DNA from: Ignavibacteriales bacterium
GTDB lineage: Bacteria > Bacteroidota > Ignavibacteria > Tepidaquicellales > Tepidaquicellaceae
NCBI GenBank assembly: GCA_020635255.1
Contig: JACKAC010000001.1
Span: 907,501-971,500 of the forward strand
Direction of reading: 5' to 3'
Length of the DNA: 64,000 nucleotides
Shown here: one piece after another, positions 45,101 through 53,240 of the stretch
How the letters are laid out: each line of letters starts with the position of its first letter
Numbering within the stretch: position 1 is the first letter of the stretch
The notes under the pieces: model-generated
The model's input: only the letters and a program-made list of their open reading frames with translations
The model's database searches: none
Told to the model about the DNA's origin: nothing
Translations under genes and position numbers: made by a program

Positions 45101-45373
45101 TCCATCCCGGAGCGGTTTGCACTGCATCAGAACTATCCAAATCCGTTTAACCCCACCACAAAGATAAACTTTGATATCCCCAGGCAGAGTTTTGTTAAAC
45201 TGAAGATCTATGACATACTTGGAAGAGAAATGAGCACTTTAGTAAACTCAGAATATCCTCCGGGGACACATAGTTTTGATTTTAATGGATCGAACCTTGC
45301 CAGTGGAGTTTATTTTTATCGCTTAGAAGCTGGTGACTTTGTTCAAATAAAGAAGATGGTTTTAATAAAGTAA
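42128..45373 (+). CDS. T9SS-secreted Asp-box protein with shared Ig-like/jelly-roll cassette
   Basis: A 1081-residue exported protein with a signal peptide (MRKIALFIPILILSYIFFTG). Six Asp-box-like repeats (TTNGGVTWMG, SSNNGSTWTY, STNSGSTWDA, STNGGVDWQG, STDNGVSF, SVDGGVTWTD) form a propeller up to about residue 430. Next is the cassette found in the two following T9SS genes: an Ig-like unit (SGPYTVNASI...ETKVFWSRNGG...NNWTANIPGNG...YRYYITT), a second beta unit, and here a duplicated jelly-roll region with SEYDLEPGETVHVEFFD and EADDEWFIDNIFI. A type IX sorting domain ends it. The start is so near the terminator that the promoter must overlap the previous gene or rely on read-through. Confidence 0.85.
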   Translation: MRKIALFIPILILSYIFFTGQSDQIPNAGNDDLPGGKRIYQMKDGGGIVAVNPPRMVFQSPNRQYRFAEAFTHPTNLNIFFAASVTDLGIGAYATTNGGVTWMGSDTLSGQGNFSGYFKPSISSSGDFYLGLARDLLRSSNNGSTWTYAASPPQLGHSSFSIDNNPTSPYFGRMYHTGQGGGSGNLQASATYSTNSGSTWDALDTINNIIFFPLTYPEGFDLEIGPQGNVYVCYADVEYDVPFDGPSFVVERYWSVSRSTNGGVDWQGPLRISISGVGRKYFLGNTIYKLNSYPKIDVDKSGGSRNGWVYMTGTEREGSIAQDSADIVLRRSTDNGVSFPFQTRVNQDTPGNKKYQYTPAIKVDSYGGINIIYYDSRESTREDSVKVYMSRSVDGGVTWTDFPISERVFQPIESGQEIHSLGITQSGNQLWPFWTSMESGMVKLWTAPVEIGPVIVHDKIGDSENLSGPYTVNASILENNSSINGSETKVFWSRNGGAITNSITMTNSGGNNWTANIPGNGSPAEYRYYITTQDALGRVSTSPYGAPVGYNTFFAAPDTTPPMIKYEQLDDKVALEDLPFYIDLDVNENAYIDSVYVRLYKNEQTTPTHVLLQNLGGNRYAGQLIGSGGAVVGDSIRYKIFAVDNSGAGNVDSTDLYKVTIYDVPFFETFPLSSTGGEPWNSTRWTSNAYIYHRQYLGFGFRFPSEPALGFFDSQYYGTLNPLNLGSAQDTKLTLSFYLYWGHTQMANDSLLITYKDTSNNWKPLASIPGPFNSFGGAPYPPVSIEFPPDVNVSNFQFKLRASNSSHYGFVIFDDIKVLREKRNDEIALSDNFSFPFLNQGSWNQTSGNFKVINKDSAIGGTYPFAVPSEPYFLSIRGDGTLESRSRDLSGFAAATLFMKQSEYDLEPGETVHVEFFDQTRAWQPLFDLNGSDNNSFVPFTDKVFILPTAALHSEFKLRFRSEGLEADDEWFIDNIFINQGTFTGNELTQNSIPERFALHQNYPNPFNPTTKINFDIPRQSFVKLKIYDILGREMSTLVNSEYPPGTHSFDFNGSNLASGVYFYRLEAGDFVQIKKMVLIK

Positions 45374-45392
45374 CACTGATAGGTACTTTTCC

Positions 45393-45417
45393 AAAAGGGA
45401 GGCACGCCTCCCTTTTT
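45393..45417 (+). terminator. Intrinsic terminator, GGGAGG-type
   Basis: A 10-bp stem (AAAAGGGAGG/CCTCCCTTTT) with a CACG loop and a T-rich tail lies 20 bp after the stop at 45373. The remaining 45418-45645 gap is AT-rich with a TACATG...CATGTA palindrome near 45523-45549 and no frame. Confidence 0.85.
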
Positions 45418-45606
45418 CTTTTTCTCATCCAAAATGTAAGAAATTTCCTACGCTGAAATTTTGATTCTCCTTACACAGCTCTAAAAAATTCCCGTTACTA
45501 ATTGTAAAATCAGTAAGTTATTATACATGCAAATTGCAAATTTACATGTATATAGACTTCTATCTTAAATATTAATATATTCAATAACATGTAGTAAATA
45601 ATATTT

Positions 45607-45621
45607 ACTGCAACCAAGCAG
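45607..45621 (+). promoter_or_regulatory. CCAAGCAG leader motif, copy 2
   Basis: ACTGCAACCAAGCAG followed by AAA lies 24 bp before the ATG at 45646, matching copy 1 in both sequence and distance. Confidence 0.4.
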
Positions 45622-45645
45622 AAATTTTAATTAAATCATAGAACA

Positions 45646-48501
45646 ATGACCAAGAAATTACTATGGTTATTTCCTGTTATTGTATTGGGCTTTTTTATCT
45701 TTACCGGACAGGATAATCCGGTTAGAGATATAGAAAAATGGAACATTACCCCGGATATGACCGGGATACAAATGACAGGAGAGACCTATACGCCTCTCCC
45801 TACGTTACCGAATGACTTTGTTTTTACTACAACCCCACGGGTTGTCAATACCAGGGGAGGTTCACTCGTAGTTAATCCTAGTTTTAGACCCTATCCAACA
45901 ACAAACACAACACAAAGTGAGGTTGTCATAGTAAGGAATCCGACGAATCCCGCTATTATGTGGGCATCAGCAAATATGTATTATCCCACTGGCGGTTTTA
46001 TATCGGAAGGTGTTTATGTAACCACAAATGGCGGTGCAAACTGGTTTGGAAATGATACACTTACAGGCGCTCCCATCAGTGGTCACAGTGGTGATCCGGG
46101 TCCTACTATTGACAAGGACGGAGTCTTTCTGATCACTCACCTTGGTGGCGGTATTGGAGCAAACTTTTCCACTAATAACGGTTTGACATGGTCTAATACT
46201 TTTAATATCATCACAGGTTCACAGGATAAGAACTTATCTAATACAGATGACGTCCCGGGCAGCCCGTTCTACGGAAGAAGTTATACTGTGTGGACGGATT
46301 TTAGAACTACAGTGAAACCTATCATGGTTTCATATACTACAAACAACGGTACCAGCTGGTCGACTGCGCAGGCAATTAATAATCCGCCTTCGCCGCTTAC
46401 TACTTCACAGGGTTGTGACGTGGTCGTGGGACCCGGTGGTGTTGTTTATGCAACATGGAGAGATCACGGCGCTTCACCATTTACAGGTGTAAGGGTTGGT
46501 CTCGGTGTTTCAACTAACGGTGGTGTAAACTGGACCGTAACAGACCAGGCTTTCGCAATGAACGGAGTAAGAAGTACGAGCTTTGGTACATATGGTATCA
46601 GGGTGCCGGACTTTCCAAGAATAGACGTTGACAAATCAGGCGGTCCAAGGAACGGCTGGATATACATCATAACAAATGAGTTCAATCTTGCCCCTGCAGG
46701 TACAGACGCTGATATTATTATGAATATATCGTCAGATGGCGGTGCTACCTGGACAAGGAGCCGTGTCAACCAGGATCCCTTAAATAATGGAAAGTTACAA
46801 TTCTTTGGCGCAGTTGACGTTGATGATAATGGCGGCGTAAACGTAGTTTATTACAGTAATGAAAATACTGCATCGGATTCGGCTGAAGTATTCGTTGGAA
46901 GGTCGATCGATGGCGGTGCGACATGGGATAATATAATTGCCAGCGATCATCATTTCAGACCAAGAGCTATCTCCGGATTAGCGGGTGGTTACCAGGGTGA
47001 TTATATTGGTATAACCACAGCAAACAATAAGATCTGGCCCGTATGGATGGATAACTCGACAGGTATATACCAGTTATGGACAGCTTCTATCGAGCTTGGT
47101 CCTGCTATTTCACATACACCATTGACGAATACAGAGAATACTGCCGGTCCTTATGTAGTTAATTGTACAATTACTCCGGCAGGATCGCCAATAAGCGCTC
47201 CGGATACAAAAGTATTTTGGTCGAGAAACGGCGGACCTTTGACTAATAGCGTTACGATGACTAACTCCAGCGGAAACAACTGGACTGCGAACATTCCGGG
47301 TAACGGTACTGCGGCAGAATACAGATATTACATATCGACAAAAGATAACCTGAATAGAACATCGACTCATCCTGGAGGTGCACCGGGAAATTTCCATTCA
47401 TTCATGGCATCACCGGATACTCAAGCACCGAATATTACACATACACCCGTTGGACCAATTCCACTCATTAACTGGCCGGCTTCTGTTTCGGCTACGGTAA
47501 CCGATAACATTGGTGTCGATTCCGTATTTGTAAAATGGAAAAAGAACTCAAACGGTTCGACAAACACATTTACTCTTGCTAATGTAGGCGGTGATAATTA
47601 CGAAGGTACATTTAATTCTACTCCGCCTAGCGTAAACCTAACTGATACTATTTACTATAGGGTATTTGCAAACGATATTTCAAGCAATCACAATCTTGAT
47701 TCAACTTCGCAGCATGCGATAACATTCTTAAATAAATTCTTTATTGAGCCATTCCCAACGACGACGTTTAATACGGCTCACTGGGCAACAATAACCGATG
47801 TTCAGATAATCGATGCCAGTGGTGTGGCTACCGGTACATTCCCGCACCCGATTCCATCGTCTCCGTTCTTCCTGACGGTAAAGAATACAGCGGCATTACT
47901 TGAGTCTCAGACTATCGATCTAAGCTCGTTTAATACAGCGGCATTGATCATGAAAGAAAGCGAACACGATCTGGAGATCGGTGAGAGGGTTCACCTTGAA
48001 TACTGGGATGGAGCTGCATGGCAGTCATTGCATATATTCAATGGTACTGATAACGGTTTTGGTGTATTCGAGCCGTTCGATTCGGTTTCATTTATACTTC
48101 CGGGCGCAGCTCTCAATTCCACATTTAAATTTCGTTACAGAGGTGAAGGACTTGAAAGCACGGATGAATGGTTCTTCGACGATATTTGTATACTCGGCGA
48201 TGTCCAAACCGGCTTAACAGTAAATCAGGGAATCCCGGAGAAATTTGGATTGAACCAGAACTATCCTAATCCATTCAACCCGTCCACAAAGATCAGCTTT
48301 GATATTCCAAAGCAGTCTCATGTATCGATAAAGATATATGACATTACGGGTAGGGAAATTGCAAAACTAATTAATCAGCAGTTTAGTGCAGGATCCTACA
48401 CGGTGGACTTTAATGGAGCTAAATTTGCTTCAGGTGTCTATTTTTACAGGCTTGAGGCGGACGGATTTGTTGAAACCAAGAGGATGATGTTAATTAAGTA
48501 G
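45646..48501 (+). CDS. T9SS-secreted Asp-box protein with shared cassette
   Basis: A 951-residue exported protein with a signal peptide (MTKKLLWLFPVIVLGFFIFT). The propeller head aligns with that of the 38869 gene, with six Asp-box units (TTNGGANWFG, STNNGLTWSN, TTNNGTSWST, STNGGVNWTV, SSDGGATWTR, SIDGGATWDN) and shared blocks such as SEGVYV and KNL..TDDVPGSPFYG. From about residue 485 it carries the Ig-like/jelly-roll cassette (HTPLTNTENTAGPYVVNCTI ... DLEIGERVHLEYWDG ... ESTDEWFFDDICI) seen in the genes on both sides, and then a type IX sorting domain. The protein is thus a hybrid between the 38869-type head and a neighbour-type tail. Confidence 0.86.
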   Translation: MTKKLLWLFPVIVLGFFIFTGQDNPVRDIEKWNITPDMTGIQMTGETYTPLPTLPNDFVFTTTPRVVNTRGGSLVVNPSFRPYPTTNTTQSEVVIVRNPTNPAIMWASANMYYPTGGFISEGVYVTTNGGANWFGNDTLTGAPISGHSGDPGPTIDKDGVFLITHLGGGIGANFSTNNGLTWSNTFNIITGSQDKNLSNTDDVPGSPFYGRSYTVWTDFRTTVKPIMVSYTTNNGTSWSTAQAINNPPSPLTTSQGCDVVVGPGGVVYATWRDHGASPFTGVRVGLGVSTNGGVNWTVTDQAFAMNGVRSTSFGTYGIRVPDFPRIDVDKSGGPRNGWIYIITNEFNLAPAGTDADIIMNISSDGGATWTRSRVNQDPLNNGKLQFFGAVDVDDNGGVNVVYYSNENTASDSAEVFVGRSIDGGATWDNIIASDHHFRPRAISGLAGGYQGDYIGITTANNKIWPVWMDNSTGIYQLWTASIELGPAISHTPLTNTENTAGPYVVNCTITPAGSPISAPDTKVFWSRNGGPLTNSVTMTNSSGNNWTANIPGNGTAAEYRYYISTKDNLNRTSTHPGGAPGNFHSFMASPDTQAPNITHTPVGPIPLINWPASVSATVTDNIGVDSVFVKWKKNSNGSTNTFTLANVGGDNYEGTFNSTPPSVNLTDTIYYRVFANDISSNHNLDSTSQHAITFLNKFFIEPFPTTTFNTAHWATITDVQIIDASGVATGTFPHPIPSSPFFLTVKNTAALLESQTIDLSSFNTAALIMKESEHDLEIGERVHLEYWDGAAWQSLHIFNGTDNGFGVFEPFDSVSFILPGAALNSTFKFRYRGEGLESTDEWFFDDICILGDVQTGLTVNQGIPEKFGLNQNYPNPFNPSTKISFDIPKQSHVSIKIYDITGREIAKLINQQFSAGSYTVDFNGAKFASGVYFYRLEADGFVETKRMMLIK

Positions 48502-48515
48502 TTGATAATATAAAA

Positions 48516-48548
48516 AATACAAGCTTAAAGGTAAAATTTGCTTGTATT
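48516..48548 (+). terminator. Weak hairpin after 45646 gene
   Basis: Arms AATACAAGC and GCTTGTATT enclose a 15-base loop. It lies 15 bp after the stop; the T run is poor. Confidence 0.4.
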
Positions 48549-48570
48549 AAACATTCGATTCTTATATATT

Positions 48571-48587
48571 AATGCCATACCAAGCAG
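48571..48587 (+). promoter_or_regulatory. CCAAGCAG leader motif, copy 3
   Basis: AATGCCATACCAAGCAG matches copy 1 at 14 of 17 positions. Here it lies before the hairpin and 120 bp from the ATG at 48708. Confidence 0.35.
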
Positions 48588-48645
48588 ATGGGGGGTGTGA
48601 ATACACCTCCCATTTCTATTTATACACCGGTCCCAAACGGTGTAT
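48588..48645 (+). terminator. Two consecutive hairpins in the 48.5 kb leader
   Basis: The first hairpin has an 11-bp stem (ATGGGGGGTGT with ACACCTCCCAT, one G-T pair, GAAT loop) followed by TTCTATTT. The second has an 8-bp stem (ATACACCG/CGGTGTAT) with an 8-base loop. Together they occupy the space between two T9SS genes and may end the previous transcript or form an attenuating leader. Confidence 0.5.
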
Positions 48646-48707
48646 GTTCTATTCCGGGGGATTCACATTAAAAATTAAAAAAGTTTTATTCAATAAATTT
48701 TATATTT

Positions 48708-51700
48708 ATGATAAAGAAAATTATTGCTTCGATAACGCTGTTTATTTTACCGGTTATACTTTTTACAGGATGGATAAGCAGCGACAATAATATCACGAGC
48801 TTTTACTATTATAAAGGACAGCCGTTTAATCTTACACTTAAAACGGACCGGATCTACATAAAGCTCAAAGACAACGTAAGCCCGGACAGAATTCCACAGA
48901 TAGTATCCGGCATTAGGGAGATTTCGACTCAGGCTCCGTCAGAAAGAGAAAACAAACTTTTTGTTTCGCTGAATTCTCAGCAAAGTGATGCATCTCTTAC
49001 GGAGATCGCTCGTAGGCTTATTTCGCTGGATGAAATAGAATATGCCTCGCCGGTATTTTCACCCGATAATGGCACTACTCTTATTGGAGTTGAAAACGAG
49101 ATCATAGTACAATTCAAGCCTAACACTGCAGCATCTTCGATTAACGAGTTCATACAGTCGAAGGGTTTGACAATAAAACAGAATATGGATCTGCAGGGAG
49201 GCGCTTCATACGTGTTGACCGTTCCAAATGAAAGATTTGCCATCGATGTTGCCAATGAAGTATATCACAGCGGAATGGTGAATTGGGCAGAGCCTAATCT
49301 TTTCTTTACGAATTTGTTATGTTATACGCCAAATGACCCGTTCTTTAGCCAGCAGTGGTCACAAAATAACCAGGGGAACAACGTTCCCGGCGGCGTGACG
49401 GGTGTTATTGACTGTGATATGGATGTCGATAGTGCATGGGACCTTACGCTCGGAAGCAGTAACGTTATTGTAGCAATAAGTGATACCGGAATAGATACGC
49501 TACACGAAGACTTGAATTGTGTACCCGGAACGGGATTTAACTTTTTCAATAATACCCCCGGTGGGTATGACGATGGTAATCACGGGACTGCCTGTGCGGG
49601 TATAGTAGCCGCAATTGGCGATAATAATTTAGGTATATCGGGCAACGCGCCCAAATCAAGGCTCATTCCTTCGAAATGGCTCAGCTCATCCGGAAGCGGT
49701 AACTATACAGGAGCAGTCAATGCGACGGTTTGGTCATACCAAAAAGGCGCATGGGTGATCAGCAATTCATGGGGTTTTGTCGGCGGTGCAAGCTCTGCTC
49801 TGGACCAGGCAATTAACGATGCAGTGACACTCGGACGTAATGGTAAGGGTTCTTTATTTGTTGTTGCATCGGGAAATGAGAATGGTACTATGCGTTATCC
49901 GGCTATCTCACATCCTAATGTGCTGGTAGTGGGTGGTATCAGTCCATGTAATCAAAGAAAATCAACTACAAGCTGTGACAATGAAACATGGTGGGGAGCG
50001 AGTTTCGGTTCTAACCTTCACGTTGTCGCGCCTTGTGTAAAAATATATGCTACTGACAGAACAGGTAGTGTCGGTTACTCAACAGGTAATTATTTCGCGA
50101 CGTTCAATGGTACGTCGAGCGCTACACCTAATGTATCGGGGGTATGCGCGCTTGTCATGTCTGCCGATTCAAACCAGACGTGGGATTCTGTCAGAGCTAG
50201 AATAACCCGTTTCTGCGAAAAGAGGGGTTCCTATACATATAACCAGCCCGGACCGCTAGGCACCGGACAATGGAATGATGAAATGGGATACGGTTTAGTT
50301 AATGCCTACGCAGTAGTAAAGTATACGCTCGACCAGCTTGGACCTAATATCTCCCATACTCCTTTAGAAAATAGTGAGAACCTAGCTGGTCCGTATACTG
50401 TTAATGCCGTGATAACACCATTAGGCTCACCAATTAATCCGTCAGAGACAAAAATATTCTGGTCGAGAGATGGTGGTCCTATTACTAACAGTGTTACAAT
50501 GACGAATTCAAGCGGTACTAACTGGACTGCAAATATTCCCGGAAACGGAACAGAAACAGAATACAGATATTATATAGTAACCAAGGATAACCTCAATAGG
50601 ACTGTCACTAATCCTACTGGCGCGCCCGGAAATTTCCATTCGTTTATGGTTATCGGAGATACAATATCACCCTCGATCAATCACACTCCGGTTGGACAGA
50701 TAGCTCTTGTAAACTGGCCTGCATCTGTACATGCCAACGTAACCGATAATCTCGGTGTTGATTCCGTATATGTAAGATGGCGTATTAATTCAGGTGGCGC
50801 TGTAAATCATCTTAAGCTGGTAAATACTTCCGCTGACAATTATGATGCACAATTTAATTCCAGCCCGGGAGCAGTTAGCCTGTTCGATACGGTTTATTAC
50901 AGGATATATGCAACGGATGTTTCTGCATCGGGTAATCTTGATTCCACGGCGCAGTTTGCAATTACATTCCTCGATAAGTTCTGGCAGGAACTCTTTGCGG
51001 ACACAACGTTTAATGTAGATAGATGGGTGTCGCACACAGATGTCCAGATAATAGATGCAAATGGTGTGGCAACAGGAACGTTCCCGCACCCTATACCGTC
51101 ATCTCCATACTTCCTATCAGTGAAGGGAGCAAATGCAATGGTTGAATCGAATATAATCGATCTCGGTTCCTTCACATCGGCGACCATATCGATGTTTGAA
51201 AGTGAACATGATCTGGAAATAGGTGAAAGTGTTTTACTGGAATACAAGAATTCATCCGATCAGTGGGATACATTACACTTCTTCGCAGGAACTAACAACG
51301 GGTTCGGCGTATTCGAGCCGTTTGATTCTGTTGCGTTCGAGCTTCCGGTAGACGCGCTGTCTCCGAATTTCAAAATAAGGTTTAGAGGTGATGGACTCGA
51401 GATAACTGATGAATGGTTCTTCGATAATATTTGTGTAATAGGACAAACCGCAACTGGAGTTACCGGAAATAACTACATTCCGCAAAAGTTTGCGCTGAAT
51501 CAGAACTATCCTAACCCATTCAACCCTTCTACAAAGATCAGTTTTGATATACCAAAACAGACTTTTGTAACGTTGAAGGTATATGACATATCGGGCAGGG
51601 AAGTCGCGAAACTTGCTAATGGAGAATATACACCCGGTGCATACTCAATTGTATTTGATGCGTCGAAGTTTGCAAGCGGTGTTTACTTTTACCGTATTAC

Positions 51701-51746
51701 TGCAGGTGACTTTGTTGAAACAAAACGGATGGTATTAATAAAATAA
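48708..51746 (+). CDS. T9SS-secreted subtilase with shared cassette
   Basis: A 1012-residue exported S8-family protease. The signal peptide (MIKKIIASITLFILPVILFT) is followed by a propeptide with two related units (RIYIKLKDNVSPDRIPQIV and EIIVQFKPNTAASSINEFI). The catalytic triad is Asp259 (VAISDTGIDTLHEDL), His292 (DDGNHGTACAGIVA) and Ser470 (FNGTSSATPNVSG). From about residue 545 the Ig-like/jelly-roll cassette follows (GPNISHTPLENSENLAGPYT ... ETDEWFFDNICVIG-like), closely matching the 45646 protein, and then a type IX sorting domain. Predicted to be an extracellular endopeptidase. It is the last of the five-gene block and is closed by a strong terminator. Confidence 0.92.
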   Translation: MIKKIIASITLFILPVILFTGWISSDNNITSFYYYKGQPFNLTLKTDRIYIKLKDNVSPDRIPQIVSGIREISTQAPSERENKLFVSLNSQQSDASLTEIARRLISLDEIEYASPVFSPDNGTTLIGVENEIIVQFKPNTAASSINEFIQSKGLTIKQNMDLQGGASYVLTVPNERFAIDVANEVYHSGMVNWAEPNLFFTNLLCYTPNDPFFSQQWSQNNQGNNVPGGVTGVIDCDMDVDSAWDLTLGSSNVIVAISDTGIDTLHEDLNCVPGTGFNFFNNTPGGYDDGNHGTACAGIVAAIGDNNLGISGNAPKSRLIPSKWLSSSGSGNYTGAVNATVWSYQKGAWVISNSWGFVGGASSALDQAINDAVTLGRNGKGSLFVVASGNENGTMRYPAISHPNVLVVGGISPCNQRKSTTSCDNETWWGASFGSNLHVVAPCVKIYATDRTGSVGYSTGNYFATFNGTSSATPNVSGVCALVMSADSNQTWDSVRARITRFCEKRGSYTYNQPGPLGTGQWNDEMGYGLVNAYAVVKYTLDQLGPNISHTPLENSENLAGPYTVNAVITPLGSPINPSETKIFWSRDGGPITNSVTMTNSSGTNWTANIPGNGTETEYRYYIVTKDNLNRTVTNPTGAPGNFHSFMVIGDTISPSINHTPVGQIALVNWPASVHANVTDNLGVDSVYVRWRINSGGAVNHLKLVNTSADNYDAQFNSSPGAVSLFDTVYYRIYATDVSASGNLDSTAQFAITFLDKFWQELFADTTFNVDRWVSHTDVQIIDANGVATGTFPHPIPSSPYFLSVKGANAMVESNIIDLGSFTSATISMFESEHDLEIGESVLLEYKNSSDQWDTLHFFAGTNNGFGVFEPFDSVAFELPVDALSPNFKIRFRGDGLEITDEWFFDNICVIGQTATGVTGNNYIPQKFALNQNYPNPFNPSTKISFDIPKQTFVTLKVYDISGREVAKLANGEYTPGAYSIVFDASKFASGVYFYRITAGDFVETKRMVLIK

Positions 51747-51751
51747 CTAAT

Positions 51752-51774
51752 AAGGGGCGGGAAGCCCCTTTTTT
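51752..51774 (+). terminator. Intrinsic terminator closing the T9SS block
   Basis: A 7-bp stem (AAGGGGC/GCCCCTT) with a five-base loop is followed by a T run. It lies 6 bp after the stop at 51746, and its tail reaches the end of the convergent small gene. Confidence 0.85.
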
Positions 51775-51776
51775 GT

Positions 51777-51983
51777 TTATAATTGTTGTGAAAGCATTTC
51801 AAGCATGTATTCGATTTCTTCGTCATCGAGAGTTGGGTCGAATTCGTGTTTGTGGATATTTCCGTCTTTATCTGTGATACTGAAGTGTGAGGAATCATCG
51901 ATCGTTCCATCATAGCTTACACTGGCACCTTTCGGTACGAAAAATCGCTGGTTGTACTTCTCGAAGAGTTCTATATGTTCCAT
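51777..51983 (-). CDS. Hypothetical acidic 68-residue protein
   Basis: A small soluble protein, not recognised. It is strongly acidic towards the C-terminus (FDPTLDDEEIEYMLEMLSQQL, an amphipathic helix) after a short beta-rich part (RFFVPKGASVSYDGTI ... HFSITDKDGNIHKHEF). It is convergent with the subtilase gene. Its promoter would lie in the 99-bp space shared with the next plus-strand gene. Confidence 0.6.
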   Translation of the reverse strand: MEHIELFEKYNQRFFVPKGASVSYDGTIDDSSHFSITDKDGNIHKHEFDPTLDDEEIEYMLEMLSQQL

Positions 51984-52082
51984 TATTTGCAGTTAATTAG
52001 TCAAATTTATGGAAATCTGATTAAACTATCATTATCTTTATGCCTTAAAATTGCTCCCGTATTTTTGTATCTTTGAGTTAAT

Positions 52083-52328
52083 ATGAAAGAAAATGGTATG
52101 AAATATCTTGTTAATCCACCGCAAGTAGGTGAAATATATAGAGTTGAGCATGAAGGACAGGAGGTATACGATGCGCGTATTATCGAACACGATGGCGGGT
52201 GTTGGGCAACTGTAAAAGTTGAGAAAGTCTTATCGTCACCGTATATGGATTCATATAAACCGGGTCAGGTGTTTGACCTCAAACTATCAAACTACGCGCT
52301 CTACGAGTTCGTGGAAACCGGAGCGTGA
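52083..52328 (+). CDS. Hypothetical 81-residue protein
   Basis: A small soluble protein, not recognised; predicted mostly beta (VGEIYRVEHEGQEVYDARIIEHDGGCWATVKVEKVL ... GQVFDLKLSNYALYEF), perhaps an SH3-like barrel. A second in-frame ATG at 52098 is an alternative start. Its stop overlaps the next start by four bases (GTGA), suggesting translational coupling to the hydrolase. Confidence 0.65.
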   Translation: MKENGMKYLVNPPQVGEIYRVEHEGQEVYDARIIEHDGGCWATVKVEKVLSSPYMDSYKPGQVFDLKLSNYALYEFVETGA

Positions 52329-53176
52329 TCGGAACCGGATTATTGATAAAAGAAATGACCGAGATACATCTTCCTGAGAGGAATATTAACCTCGTAAGGA
52401 GCGGGTGGGGAGACTCAGCCGTAGATGATGTTTCTGTCTATAAGATCGTTTATGATTCAGACGGTGTGAATGTAGATGGTTATTTAGCACACCCAAAAGA
52501 CCTTACCAGGCAGTATCCACTTGTAATATGGAACAGGGGCGGCAATCACAAAGCCGGTCTTATCGATGAATTTCTCGCACAGGGAATGTACGGGGAGATT
52601 GCATCATGGGGTTACGTTGTGCTTGCTTCACAGTACAGGAAGAAAGAAGAGTTCGGTGGTGCGGACGTAGATGATATTCTGAACCTAATACCGCTCGCAG
52701 AAACCCTTGATTACTGTGACACCGATAATATTGGAATGGAAGGTTGGAGCCGGGGTGGAATGATGGCATATAAAGTTCTCACACGTACCGACAGAATAAA
52801 ATGTTCCGTGATTATCTCCGGGCTTGCAGATCTGAAAAGGAATGAAGATATGCGCAACGATCTGGATTATATTTACAAGATACTTTTCGGTGAAGGTGCT
52901 GATGAAGAGGAATTCGAGCAGAGAAAGAAGGACCGTTCAGCTGTGTATTTTTATAAGGAAATTAATAAAGATACGGCGATATTGTTGATACACGGCACTG
53001 GCGATAGAAAAATATCGCATCAGGACTCTATAGATATGTATGAGAAGCTCAAATCGGAAGGAATTACGTGCGAGCTCGTATTAATTGAAAACGGCGACCA
53101 TTACCTCAAAAAGGACAAAAAGAGGGTTGCGCAACTCAGAAAGGAATGGTTTGACAAGTACTTAAAGGGAAATTAA
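52325..53176 (+). CDS. Alpha/beta hydrolase of the S9 prolyl-oligopeptidase type
   Basis: A 283-residue cytoplasmic hydrolase. The fold markers are DGYLAHPKD and YPLVIWNRGGNHKAG early on, the nucleophile elbow GWSRGGMMAYKVL (Ser near residue 141), and LLIHGTGDRKISHQDSIDMYEKL with the acid and NGDHYLKKD with the catalytic histidine. The order fits the catalytic domain of S9 peptidases or acylaminoacyl peptidase-like esterases without the propeller. The GTG at 52325 overlaps the previous stop as GTGA; an ATG at 52355 is an alternative. Substrate unknown. Confidence 0.85.
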   Translation: MIGTGLLIKEMTEIHLPERNINLVRSGWGDSAVDDVSVYKIVYDSDGVNVDGYLAHPKDLTRQYPLVIWNRGGNHKAGLIDEFLAQGMYGEIASWGYVVLASQYRKKEEFGGADVDDILNLIPLAETLDYCDTDNIGMEGWSRGGMMAYKVLTRTDRIKCSVIISGLADLKRNEDMRNDLDYIYKILFGEGADEEEFEQRKKDRSAVYFYKEINKDTAILLIHGTGDRKISHQDSIDMYEKLKSEGITCELVLIENGDHYLKKDKKRVAQLRKEWFDKYLKGN

Positions 53177-53240
53177 ATTTACAATATTTGTGTTATCATA
53201 AAAAGATATATAAAGAGCAAAATAAAAGGAGAAGGAATAA

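Noticed and set aside
48572..48790. A 72-codon frame before the last subtilase
   Set aside because: It crosses two hairpins and overlaps the signal-peptide region of the 48708 gene in another frame; its sequence is rich in Tyr, Cys and Phe with no domain.
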